Part shown: one piece after another, positions 6,014-12,936 of the stretch
Layout of the letters: each line of letters opens with the position of its first letter
Numbering within the stretch: the first letter of the stretch is position 1
DNA from: Burkholderiaceae bacterium
Lineage (GTDB): Bacteria > Pseudomonadota > Gammaproteobacteria > Burkholderiales > Burkholderiaceae_E
Assembly: GCA_016710525.1 (NCBI GenBank)
Contig: JADJVQ010000088.1
Location: 1-14,405, forward strand
Reading direction: 5' to 3'
Length of the DNA: 14,405 nucleotides
Notes under the pieces: model-generated
Seen by the model: only the letters and a program-made list of their open reading frames with translations
Databases searched by the model: none
Told to the model about the DNA's origin: nothing
Program-made: the position numbers and the translations under genes

Positions 6014-8021
6014 ACGCGCCGACCCGCACACGGCCGCCGCCGGCCTGAGTGAAGCCGAGGTCACCCGCGTACGGACCCTGCGGGGAGCCTGGCGCTGGGC
6101 CCTGATCGTCGCGACCGCGGCCACCATCCTGCTGTGCATCAATCAGCAGTTCGCGCTGCGGTTTTTCGTCGGCTACACCCAACTGAACACCGAGTACTTC
6201 TATCTGCTGATCGCGCTGATGCTGCCGTTCACGTTCCTGATTTTTCCGGGCACGTCGCGCGCCTCGCTGGAGCGTGTGCCCTGGTACGACATCGCGCTGT
6301 TTGCGATCAGCTTCGGCGCGTCGATCTACCTGATGCAGTTCATCCGCGATGCCGCGGCCAATGGATGGGAGTTCGGCGGTGCGCCGCGAGGCGTGATCAT
6401 CGCCGGCGGGATCATGTGGGTGCTGCTGATGGAGGCGCTTCGGCGCACCGGCGGCTGGAGCCTGCTGCTCAGCGTGCTTCCTTTCACCGTCTACCCAATG
6501 TTTGCGGATGCGAACTGGCTGGGACCGTTCCGGGGAACGGCGTCCACGCCCGATCTGGCGATCTCGTATCACGTGCTGTCGGGCGAGAGTCTGCTCGGCA
6601 TTCCGGTGCAGGCCTTCGCCGACACGGTGATCGGCTTCCTCGTCTTCGGCACGGCGCTGATGATGACTGGCGCCGGCAAGTTCTTCATCAACATCTCTTT
6701 CGCGGCCTGCGGCACCTTTCGCGGCGGGGCTGCGAAAGTCTGCATTTTTGCCAGCGGCCTGCTGGGCATGATGTCGGGTTCGATCATCTCCAATGTGCTG
6801 ACCGCCGGCACGATGACGATCCCGACCATGAAGAAGACCGGATTTCGGGCGTCTTATGCCGCGGCGATCGAAGCCTGCGCGTCGACCGGCGCGGTACTGG
6901 CCCCTCCGGTGATGGGCGCGACGGCGTTCGTCATTGCCCAGTTTCTGAATGTCGGCTACGCCGATGTCGCGCTGGCCGCGATCATCCCGGCCATCCTCTA
7001 TTACGCGGGCCTGTTCATGCAGGTCGATGCGTATGCCGCCCGGCACGGCTTGAAAGGCTTGCCACGATCGGAGCTGCCGCGCGTCTGGAACACCATCAAG
7101 GACGGCTGGTATTACGTCTTCGTGATCGCGCTGCTGATCGTGATGCTGCTGTACTTCAAGCGCGAAAGCCACGCGCCTTTCTATGCGACCGCGCTGCTGC
7201 TGGTGCTCAACCAGATCTTCTCAAAGGAGACCCGCTGGACGCTGTCGACGATCAGCAAGTTCTTCGAGGTCAACGGCCGGACATTCGTCGAACTGGTGGG
7301 GATTCTGGCCGGCTGCGGCCTGCTGATCGGCGCGTTCTCGATGACCGGCGTGGTCTCGAGCCTCGCCAACGACCTGCTGCGCATCGCGGGCGACAACGCG
7401 TTCCTGTTGCTGGCGATGTGCGCATTCACCAGCCTGATCCTCGGCCTTGGGCTGACGACCACCGCCTGCTACATCTTCCTGGCCATCCTGATCGCGCCGG
7501 CGCTGGAAAAAGCCGGTCTGAACAAGATGGCCGTGCACATGTTCATCTTCTACTGGGGCATGCTGTCGTCGATCACGCCGCCGGTGGCCATTGCCTCGTT
7601 CGCTGCCGCTGGCATCGCCGGTTCGCCGCCGATGAAGACGGGCTGGGAGTCCATGTGGGTCGGCAGCATCATCTACTTCCTGCCGTTCTTTTTCGTGATG
7701 AACCCGGCGCTGGTGATGCAGGGCCGTTTCCTGGAGTCGATGGGGCTGATGGGCCTTGCGGGCCTGGGCACGCTGTTCATCTGCGGCGGCATCCAGGGCT
7801 ATCAGGCCTTCGTCGGCGACCTGCGCAAGGCCGGCGCATTCGAGTGGCCGATCCGCGTGCTGCTGGTGATCGGCGGCTTCGTGCTGGCCACGCCGGGCGG
7901 CGGCATCAATGTGTTGTCGCAATGGCAGATCACGTCGCTGGGGATCGCCATCCTGGTGCCGACCCTGCTGCTTGCCCTGGTCCTGACGCGGCGCACCGGT
8001 GCGCGCAGTCTTCGCGTTTGA
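5997..8021 (+). CDS. TRAP transporter permease, fused DctQM type (TAXI class)
   Basis: About 674 residues; inner-membrane permease driving sodium- or proton-coupled uptake of the ligand delivered by the binding protein. The N-terminal part (about residues 30-185) is a four-helix DctQ-like small subunit and the rest is the large DctM-like channel subunit with many membrane helices. Family landmarks are GMMSGSIISNVLTAGTMTIP, ASTGAVLAPPVMGATAFVIA, GLGLTTTACYIFLA and MLSSITPPVAIASFAAAGIA. The body is intact, but the start is uncertain. The only upstream starts in frame are GTG 5997, inside the IS right repeat, and TTG 6009, and neither has a Shine-Dalgarno sequence. The native start was probably removed or separated by the IS, so expression may be lost or may depend on the IS. 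A longer frame leftwards runs through orfB and is not real. The binding-protein gene lies upstream across the IS. Confidence 0.9.
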   Translation: MTTTLTRADPHTAAAGLSEAEVTRVRTLRGAWRWALIVATAATILLCINQQFALRFFVGYTQLNTEYFYLLIALMLPFTFLIFPGTSRASLERVPWYDIALFAISFGASIYLMQFIRDAAANGWEFGGAPRGVIIAGGIMWVLLMEALRRTGGWSLLLSVLPFTVYPMFADANWLGPFRGTASTPDLAISYHVLSGESLLGIPVQAFADTVIGFLVFGTALMMTGAGKFFINISFAACGTFRGGAAKVCIFASGLLGMMSGSIISNVLTAGTMTIPTMKKTGFRASYAAAIEACASTGAVLAPPVMGATAFVIAQFLNVGYADVALAAIIPAILYYAGLFMQVDAYAARHGLKGLPRSELPRVWNTIKDGWYYVFVIALLIVMLLYFKRESHAPFYATALLLVLNQIFSKETRWTLSTISKFFEVNGRTFVELVGILAGCGLLIGAFSMTGVVSSLANDLLRIAGDNAFLLLAMCAFTSLILGLGLTTTACYIFLAILIAPALEKAGLNKMAVHMFIFYWGMLSSITPPVAIASFAAAGIAGSPPMKTGWESMWVGSIIYFLPFFFVMNPALVMQGRFLESMGLMGLAGLGTLFICGGIQGYQAFVGDLRKAGAFEWPIRVLLVIGGFVLATPGGGINVLSQWQITSLGIAILVPTLLLALVLTRRTGARSLRV

Positions 8022-8078
8022 TGGGCTGGGGAGCGGGCCTGCGGTTTCTCGTCGCGTTCGGGAGGGAGAATGGGTGGA

Positions 8079-8125
8079 AATCGGAATGAGGCCGATTGAG
8101 TTCCCGATCGCCGCCGGACTATGAT
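8079..8125 (+). promoter_or_regulatory. Candidate promoter and inverted repeat for the dioxygenase
   Basis: TTGAGT (8096-8101) and TATGAT (8120-8125) are separated by 18 bp and resemble a sigma70 promoter, about 34 bp before the dioxygenase ATG. An inverted repeat AATCGG-N7-CCGATT (8079-8097) overlaps the -35 and could be an operator or a weak terminator of the permease gene. The rest of the 138 bp gap shows nothing else. Confidence 0.5.
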
Positions 8126-8159
8126 CAAAGCCTTCCGGTGAAGCCCAAGGAAATGCGCC

Positions 8160-9125
8160 ATGAGCGGAATCACAGTCACTCCGATCCCGAATAAGGTTTT
8201 TGGTGCCACGGTCACCGGCGTATCGCTGCGTGACATCGGCGACGCCGATTTCGCCGCCGTTCATGCGGCATTCCTGAAATACGGCTTCCTCGTGTTCCCC
8301 GGTCAGTTCCTGACCGATGCCGAAAACATCGCATTCGGTCAGCGCTTCGGCGAACTCGAATTCGGCGCCATGCCACTGTCCAATCAGGCCCGCAGCAAAG
8401 ATGGCACCTTGGGCGAGATCTTCGAGGTCAACTCGAGACGGATGCGTTCGGCCATCGGCAACGAGGGCTGGCACACCGATTCCACCTACAAGCCCCTGAG
8501 CAGCAAGTGCGCGATGCTCTCGGCGGTCGTCGTGCCCGACGAAGGTGGCCAGACCGAGTTTGCCGACATGCGTGCTGCGTACGCCGCGCTCGATGACGCG
8601 ACGAGGGCACGCATCGAAACGCTCAGCGCCTACCACTCGATCGTGTTCTCTCAGGCCAATGACCTGGGCGATTTCCCGACCCTGCAGGACGGTGCGAACT
8701 ACCATGGCGAGGCCTACCTGCGCCCGCTGGTCAAGCAGCATCCGGAAACCGGCGTGAAGAACCTGTTCGTCGCCCGCCATGCGTTCGGCATTCCCGGTCT
8801 GGGCCGCGAAGAGAGCCGGTCGCTGATCAAGCACCTGGTCGAGTTCGCCGTGTCCGACGAGGCGCGTGTGTACCGGCATCAGTGGACCGCCGGCGAAACC
8901 ATCCTTTGGGACAACCGATCGCTGCTGCACCGGGCGATGCCCTATGACTACGCCAAGGCGCGGGTGCTGATCGGAACGCGTGTCGCCGGTGATCCCGCGT
9001 CCGAGCTGGCCTACTACCCGGACGATCCGCGTGCCCAGGCCGGGCGCGAGGTGCTTGCCGCCGAGCTTCCCTTGCTGCGCAATGAAACCGCCGGCAAGCG
9101 ATACCACGAGGCGCAACCGAACTGA
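8160..9125 (+). CDS. TauD/TfdA-family Fe(II)/2-oxoglutarate dioxygenase
   Basis: 321 residues, predicted cytoplasmic. The family couples 2-oxoglutarate decarboxylation to hydroxylation of a substrate such as taurine, alkylsulfonates or phenoxyacetates. The iron-binding facial triad is visible as H105-T-D107 (EGWHTDSTY) and H257 (DNRSLLHRAM), with R268 (KARVLIG) as the 2-oxoglutarate-binding arginine. The N-terminal FGATVTGVSL and YGFLVFPGQFLTDAE segments are typical of TauD/TfdA. Length is normal for the TfdA side of the family. The ATG at 8160 has AAGGA eight bases upstream. Its own promoter candidate and 138 bp gap suggest expression independent of the IS-hit transporter, although the two probably serve one catabolic pathway. 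The gene is convergent with the rhodanese gene; the 79 bp between them holds only short weak hairpins. The substrate is unknown; sulfonate or aryloxy acid are possibilities only. Confidence 0.9.
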   Translation: MSGITVTPIPNKVFGATVTGVSLRDIGDADFAAVHAAFLKYGFLVFPGQFLTDAENIAFGQRFGELEFGAMPLSNQARSKDGTLGEIFEVNSRRMRSAIGNEGWHTDSTYKPLSSKCAMLSAVVVPDEGGQTEFADMRAAYAALDDATRARIETLSAYHSIVFSQANDLGDFPTLQDGANYHGEAYLRPLVKQHPETGVKNLFVARHAFGIPGLGREESRSLIKHLVEFAVSDEARVYRHQWTAGETILWDNRSLLHRAMPYDYAKARVLIGTRVAGDPASELAYYPDDPRAQAGREVLAAELPLLRNETAGKRYHEAQPN

Positions 9126-9204
9126 GCAGGCGTCGTCAGGGCGGCGCTGCCCGCCTTCCGCCTTCTGCCTTTCCTGGCAGATGGCGCGGCGGACTGCGGT
9201 TCAT

Positions 9205-10854
9205 TTACGGCGCAGGCATCAATCGGATGCCGACGTTGCCTTCGCGTTCGAGCTGTGCGACCAGGCCCAGCTCCCAGCTCAGGTAGGCCCGAAAGCCCGC
9301 ATCGCGCGCGGCGAGATCCTTGTGCGCGTAAGGGCTGTACCAGTGATCGTCGTCCCCGGTCAGCACGCCGGCATCTCCGCTGGCAGTGGGCAGACCGGCC
9401 GCGGCCCATGTTGCGGTGCCCCCGGCGATGGCGCTGACGTCGCGCCCCAGAGATTGCGCCAGCTGCGCCGCAACCAGCCGGGCCAGCAAGCCGTCGGGCG
9501 AGGTGATCAGCACCGTCTGGTCGGCGGCCAGCGCGCCCAGAAATGACGCCAGCCGATCGGGCACGCTGAATTTCGCGCCGGCGATCTGGCGCCGTTCGTA
9601 CGCGGCGCGCCGGTCGACGTCAAAAACCACCGCCTTGCCGGCATCGAGCATCGCCTTGGCCTGGACTGGAGATACGAGACGCGCCGGGCCGGCGGCTGGC
9701 AGGATGCGGATCGGTTCGGGGCCGGTCACCACGGTGGCGGATTCATCCGGCGAGTAGACATGCACGTCGTGCCCTCCCAGCTGGGCGAGCCAGGCACCGG
9801 TGGTCAGGGCCCGAACACCATCCCAGTCGCACAGAACCAGCCGCGCCCGGCGGGTGGCCAGGTATTCGTCCGTGGCCTGCACGAGCTGCCCGCCGGGGGC
9901 CCAGCGCCAGCCCTCGAGGTGGCCGGCTTCGTATTCCTGGCGGGTGCGGACGTCGAAGCAGTACAGCGACCGCTGGGCCTGTTCGGCGCGCAGCGCGGCG
10001 AGTTCGGCCGCGTTCACGCGCCGCACGCCCGCCTTGGCGGCGACGGCGGCCGCGCGTTCACGCGCCTTGGCAAGGCCGGCCGCGCCGGGTTCGAGCATCG
10101 CCGGCTGGCGGCCGTAGGCCAGCTCGCGGCCGCTGAGCAGCCAAGCCATCGTGCCGTCTTTCAGCGACACCACCTTGTTGGGGATCCCGGCATCGATCAG
10201 CGTCTGCGCGCCCACGATGCTGCGCGTTCGGCCAGCGCAGTTCACCACGACCAGAGTGCTGGGGTCGGGGGCGAGCTCCTGGATCCGATAGACCAGTTCG
10301 GCGCCCGGCAGGCTGTGCGAGAAGGGCAGGGTGAACTGCGCGAACTCTTCGGGCGTGCGGCTGTCCACCACCACCAGGTTCTCGCCGGCGGCCATGCGCG
10401 CCTGCAACTCGTCGGCATCGATCCAGGGCGTGTGCTTGTGATGTTCGATCACTTCGCCCAGCGCCTTGCTGGGCACATTGGTGCCTTCGTAGCACTCGAA
10501 TCCGGCCGCCGCCCAGGCGTCGGTGCCTCCGGCCAGGATCGACAGATCGGTCCAGCCCAGGCGGTGCAGCTTGGCCGCCGCCCCGGGCGACAACGACTGG
10601 TCGCCGTCGACCAGCACCACCCGGGTCGAGCGGCGAGGCACCAGGCGGTCGATCAGCAGCTCCAGCCGCCACAGGGGCGCGGAGACCGCGAACAGCAGAT
10701 GGCGATGCGTGAAGACGCCGGTCTCGCGGACATCGAGCACGGCGATCTCATGACCGTCCTGCAACGCGTGCCGGAGTTCCTGGGGACTGATGAGTGCAGG
10801 CGTGTGCACACCTGCGGGGACGGGCGCATCGGAACCCGGGCGGGTCAGTGGCAT
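9205..10854 (-). CDS. Four-domain rhodanese-like sulfurtransferase
   Basis: 549 residues with four rhodanese folds in a row: about 22-119, 143-246, 279-362 and 393-488. Each shows the DVR/DSR/DVD strand and, in domains 1 and 4, an AGGT-x-x-W end segment. Domain 2 has a full active-site loop with C206 (NCAGRTRS). Domain 3 has C342 in CDWDGVR. Domains 1 and 4 have no cysteine there (VDGDQSLSPG and TSPDGLLA) and are probably structural. Rhodaneses move sulfane sulfur from donors such as thiosulfate or persulfide to acceptors. No signal peptide is visible, so it is likely cytoplasmic. It lies 163 bp downstream of fccB on the same strand, suggesting handling of sulfur from sulfide oxidation; this link is inference. 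The ATG at 10854 lacks a clear Shine-Dalgarno sequence, so the start is moderately uncertain. Confidence 0.9.
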   Translation of the reverse strand: MPLTRPGSDAPVPAGVHTPALISPQELRHALQDGHEIAVLDVRETGVFTHRHLLFAVSAPLWRLELLIDRLVPRRSTRVVLVDGDQSLSPGAAAKLHRLGWTDLSILAGGTDAWAAAGFECYEGTNVPSKALGEVIEHHKHTPWIDADELQARMAAGENLVVVDSRTPEEFAQFTLPFSHSLPGAELVYRIQELAPDPSTLVVVNCAGRTRSIVGAQTLIDAGIPNKVVSLKDGTMAWLLSGRELAYGRQPAMLEPGAAGLAKARERAAAVAAKAGVRRVNAAELAALRAEQAQRSLYCFDVRTRQEYEAGHLEGWRWAPGGQLVQATDEYLATRRARLVLCDWDGVRALTTGAWLAQLGGHDVHVYSPDESATVVTGPEPIRILPAAGPARLVSPVQAKAMLDAGKAVVFDVDRRAAYERRQIAGAKFSVPDRLASFLGALAADQTVLITSPDGLLARLVAAQLAQSLGRDVSAIAGGTATWAAAGLPTASGDAGVLTGDDDHWYSPYAHKDLAARDAGFRAYLSWELGLVAQLEREGNVGIRLMPAP

Positions 10855-10974
10855 GGCGTGGGCTGTCGTGAAGTGGGAACGAGGCCAGCCTAAGTCCGCC
10901 GGGCATGGCTGGCAAGCGCGACGCCCCCTGAATCGATCGGCCCGGGCGAACGCGCATGGCTGCCCCGCCCCCGG

Positions 10975-11004
10975 GCCGCCGCAGGCCGCCGCAGGCCCCC
11001 GCAG
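10975..11004. repeat. Three 10 bp tandem repeats after fccB
   Basis: GCCGCCGCAG occurs at 10975-10984 and 10985-10994, and as GCCCCCGCAG at 10995-11004. It lies 13 bp beyond the fccB stop, in the gap before the rhodanese gene. It could be a chance GC-rich slippage product or part of a transcript-end structure. Confidence 0.6.
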
Positions 11005-11017
11005 AGGCGTAGGGGAA

Positions 11018-12433
11018 TCAGCCGGCGGTGTCGGCCATCAGCGTCTTGAACCAGGTCCCCATGTCCTTGAAGTGCTCGCTGTTGATCGAGCTGGCCTCGG
11101 TGGCTGTCGCAGGCGCTCCGTTGATCATGGTCTGTCCCCCGCTGGCGGCGACTTTCATCTTCGAGTCCATCGGGTCGTACTGGTAGACCGCGGTCAGCCA
11201 GGACGCGGTGCTGGCGGTGATCGGCGAATAGCAGGCGGAATTGGCGACCGGTTGCGGGTCGGGCGTGCCGCCGGAAAACAGCCGCACGATGGCGTCGGCG
11301 CAAATCTTGGCCTCCTGATTGGCGACATGACCGGCCTTGGGCATGCCGCAACTGGCGGCATCGCCGATCACATGGATGCCTTCGCGTCCCGCCGCGGTCG
11401 ATTCATAGCTCAGCACATTGACGCTGGCCCATCGCCCATTGAGCCCATTGTTCAGTCCGGACTGGGCAAGCCAGCCGCCCGGCGCACTGCCCGTTGCCCG
11501 ATGCGGCACGATCGGATTGACGACCTGAGCCTGAATCTGCTGAGTGGCTCCCAACGCATCGGCGTATCTGACGAACTTGCTGGCCGCATCGATGACGATC
11601 CCGCTGACGCCAGGCACGTATTCGACGACGTCGGCGTGAATCTGGGTGAACGCCGTCTCGAAGCTGTGCCGCTCGGCCTGGATGGTCGAGTTTTCGTCCA
11701 GGACGATGACCCGGCAATTGCGCCCCTTGGCCTGCTTCAGGTAGTCGGCCACCACGCAGGCGCGCTCATAGGGACCAGGCGGGCAGCGATACGGCGCCTT
11801 GGGAATCGTCATCACGAAGGTCTCGCCGTCACGCATCGCGGCGACCTGGTTGCGCAACAGCGTGGTTTGCGGGCCGGCGCTCCAGGCATGCGGCGTGCGC
11901 GTGTCGTAGTCGGCCTGGGTCAGGCCGTAGGCGTCGTCGAAGACCACGCCCGGCGCCAGCACCAGACGGTCGTAGCCGAGCGCCGAGCCGTCGGCCAGCC
12001 TGACGCTGCGCGACAGGGGGTCGATCGCCACCACGCGGCCCGATTTCCGGACGACGCCGTACCGGGTCGTCAGCGCATCGCGCCGGAATTGCAGCGACGC
12101 CACGGTACGGCTGCCGTTGAGCACGAGGTTGCTCATGATGTTGGACGTGTACAGCGCGTCCGGTTCGACCAGCGTGACCTGCAAGCCGACGCCGCCCCAC
12201 AGCCGGAGGTACTTCGCTGCCGTCATGCCCGCCATGCCGCCGCCGACCACCACCACACGCTTGCCCGCGATGCCGGTGCTTGCCAGCGCGACGCTCGATG
12301 TGCTGCTGATGGACGCGGCCCTCTTGTCATCCGCCCTGCCGGCCAGGGGCAACAGGCCTGCGGCAAGGCCGCCGCCGGCCCAGCCGAGGATCTGGCGACG
12401 CGACAGTCCGCCCTTGATGGTTTCATTGGTCAT
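11018..12433 (-). CDS. fccB: FccB-like flavocytochrome c sulfide dehydrogenase flavoprotein subunit, Tat-exported
   Basis: 471 residues; periplasmic FAD enzyme that oxidises sulfide and passes electrons to the cytochrome subunit. A twin-arginine signal is present (SRRQILGWAG, R12-R13, then a hydrophobic stretch). The dinucleotide-binding motif VVVVGGGMAGM is at 60-70. C217 in YRCPPGPYER and C401 in SACYSPI correspond to the redox-active disulfide C161-C337 of Allochromatium FccB. The second flavin-binding segment GDAASCGMPKAGH is at 358-369. The cysteine that covalently binds FAD in Allochromatium (C42, YTCYLSN) is replaced by N98 (YTSNIMSN), so FAD is probably bound non-covalently. The gene follows fccA by 15 bp, which indicates an operon. 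The ATG at 12433 has only a weak Shine-Dalgarno sequence, so coupling to fccA is likely. A related flavoprotein such as SoxF is the alternative. Confidence 0.88.
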   Translation of the reverse strand: MTNETIKGGLSRRQILGWAGGGLAAGLLPLAGRADDKRAASISSTSSVALASTGIAGKRVVVVGGGMAGMTAAKYLRLWGGVGLQVTLVEPDALYTSNIMSNLVLNGSRTVASLQFRRDALTTRYGVVRKSGRVVAIDPLSRSVRLADGSALGYDRLVLAPGVVFDDAYGLTQADYDTRTPHAWSAGPQTTLLRNQVAAMRDGETFVMTIPKAPYRCPPGPYERACVVADYLKQAKGRNCRVIVLDENSTIQAERHSFETAFTQIHADVVEYVPGVSGIVIDAASKFVRYADALGATQQIQAQVVNPIVPHRATGSAPGGWLAQSGLNNGLNGRWASVNVLSYESTAAGREGIHVIGDAASCGMPKAGHVANQEAKICADAIVRLFSGGTPDPQPVANSACYSPITASTASWLTAVYQYDPMDSKMKVAASGGQTMINGAPATATEASSINSEHFKDMGTWFKTLMADTAG

Positions 12434-12448
12434 GGTGTTCTCTGTCGA

Positions 12449-12841
12449 TCACTGTTGCAGGTAGGCGATGATTTTTTGCAGTTGCGCGGGGGTGTAGCCC
12501 TGCGCATGGGCGGCCATGATGTCCTTGCTGGCGTTCTTGGTCATGAACTCGAGCACTTCGCTGGCCTCGGAACCGCGGATGCTTTCGAAGCCGCCGGTTC
12601 CGAAGGTGCCGTGACATTGGAAGCAGTTCGAGGCCAGCAGCCGGCCCTCCGTGCTGCGAGGCTGCGCGACGGAAGGACGCGTCGCCTTCGTGGTGACCAG
12701 CTCGGTCAGCGGTTCACCGCTGGCGATGCCGGCAGCCGGGGATTCGCCGCCGCCGCCGCACGCTGCCAGACCGAGCGCGATGGAAACCGACGCCAGCACT
12801 CCTCGAGTGCGGCGCCCGGTTGATGGGGGATGACACTGCAT
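12449..12841 (-). CDS. fccA: FccA-like mono-heme cytochrome c lipoprotein
   Basis: 130 residues; the probable electron acceptor of the neighbouring flavoprotein. The N-terminus has a lipobox (GLAAC, C28), so the mature protein should be lipid-anchored and periplasm-facing, followed by a Gly/Pro-rich linker to about residue 62. Heme attaches at C73-F-Q-C76-H77 (SNCFQCHGTFG), with M109 in KDIMAAHAQGYT the likely axial ligand. The C-terminal YTPAQLQKIIAYLQ is a class I cytochrome c helix typical of FccA and SoxE. Allochromatium FccA is diheme; this single-heme form matches those of many other proteobacteria. The ATG at 12841 is preceded by AGGAG five bases upstream and is a confident start. It is the first gene of the fccA-fccB-rhodanese group, 95 bp after the CaiB stop. 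A regulatory site and a start-proximal inverted repeat lie upstream. Confidence 0.88.
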   Translation of the reverse strand: MQCHPPSTGRRTRGVLASVSIALGLAACGGGGESPAAGIASGEPLTELVTTKATRPSVAQPRSTEGRLLASNCFQCHGTFGTGGFESIRGSEASEVLEFMTKNASKDIMAAHAQGYTPAQLQKIIAYLQQ

Positions 12842-12886
12842 GACGTCTCCTGTGCAATTGGCACGGCGCGGATTGCGCAGACGTCA
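12841..12886 (-). promoter_or_regulatory. fccA: Inverted repeat across the fccA translation start
   Basis: TGACGTCT (12841-12848) and AGACGTCA (12879-12886) are perfect 8 bp inverted arms. On the fccA strand the second arm begins within the AGGAG ribosome-binding site and ends at the A of the start codon. A small GTGC...GCAC stem lies in the 30-base loop. If both arms are in the mRNA, pairing would hide the translation start. Whether the arms are transcribed is unknown. The arms could instead be two copies of a GACGTC protein-binding site. Confidence 0.45.
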
Positions 12887-12898
12887 GCATGCCCAGGC

Positions 12899-12921
12899 GG
12901 CCTTAAGCAAACCTTAAGGCC
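12899..12921. promoter_or_regulatory. CTTAAG-N5-CTTAAG site upstream of fccA
   Basis: A perfect 9 bp inverted repeat (arms 12899-12907 and 12913-12921, loop CAAAC) contains two CTTAAG hexamers (12902-12907 and 12913-12918), 11 bp apart start to start. This matches the spacing and sequence of PmrA/QseB-type response-regulator boxes known from enterobacteria. Its edge is 60 bp upstream of the fccA ATG, where an activator site would lie. The alternative is a transcript-end hairpin for the CaiB gene, whose stop is 15 bp away, but there is no T-tract. Confidence 0.5.
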
Positions 12922-12936
12922 CGGGTCAGGGTTGCC

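Larger units (their letters stand above)
4372..6014 (+). mobile_element. IS3-family insertion sequence, about 1.64 kb, apparently intact
   Basis: Two ORFs, orfA and orfB, overlap by four bases (ATGA) and carry a -1 slippery A7G signal, as expected for IS3-family elements that make an OrfAB transposase. They are bounded by 17 bp terminal inverted repeats at 4373-4389 and 5997-6013, matching at 14 of 17 positions. If the tips are 4372 and 6014 (right end ...TTGACA), a 4 bp direct repeat CGCG (4368-4371 and 6015-6018) could be the target duplication, but the left flank is a CG run so this is weak. The element lies inside the TRAP locus in the same direction as the host genes. The DDE residues are intact, so it may be active. 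I do not assign a named IS. Confidence 0.88.

Noticed and set aside
4372..6014. Pre-formed junction promoter from joined IS ends
   Set aside because: The right end has TTGACA, but joining it to the left end through 3-4 bases places no good -10 hexamer near 17 bp.
4368..6018. CGCG as a firm 4 bp target-site duplication
   Set aside because: The left copy lies in a CGCGCGCG run, so several alignments are equally possible; kept only as a weak suggestion.
7221..9116. A 631-codon minus-strand frame over the permease and dioxygenase
   Set aside because: It mirrors the codons of two well-supported plus-strand genes and shows no recognisable domain.
12796..12810. GCACTC-CTC-GAGTGC hairpin in the fccA signal-peptide codons
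   Set aside because: A 6 bp stem in GC-rich coding DNA is expected by chance and has no positional argument.
10790..12823. A 677-codon plus-strand frame over fccB and fccA
   Set aside because: It is antisense to the Tat-signal flavoprotein and the CxxCH cytochrome, with His/Arg/Gly-rich low-information sequence.
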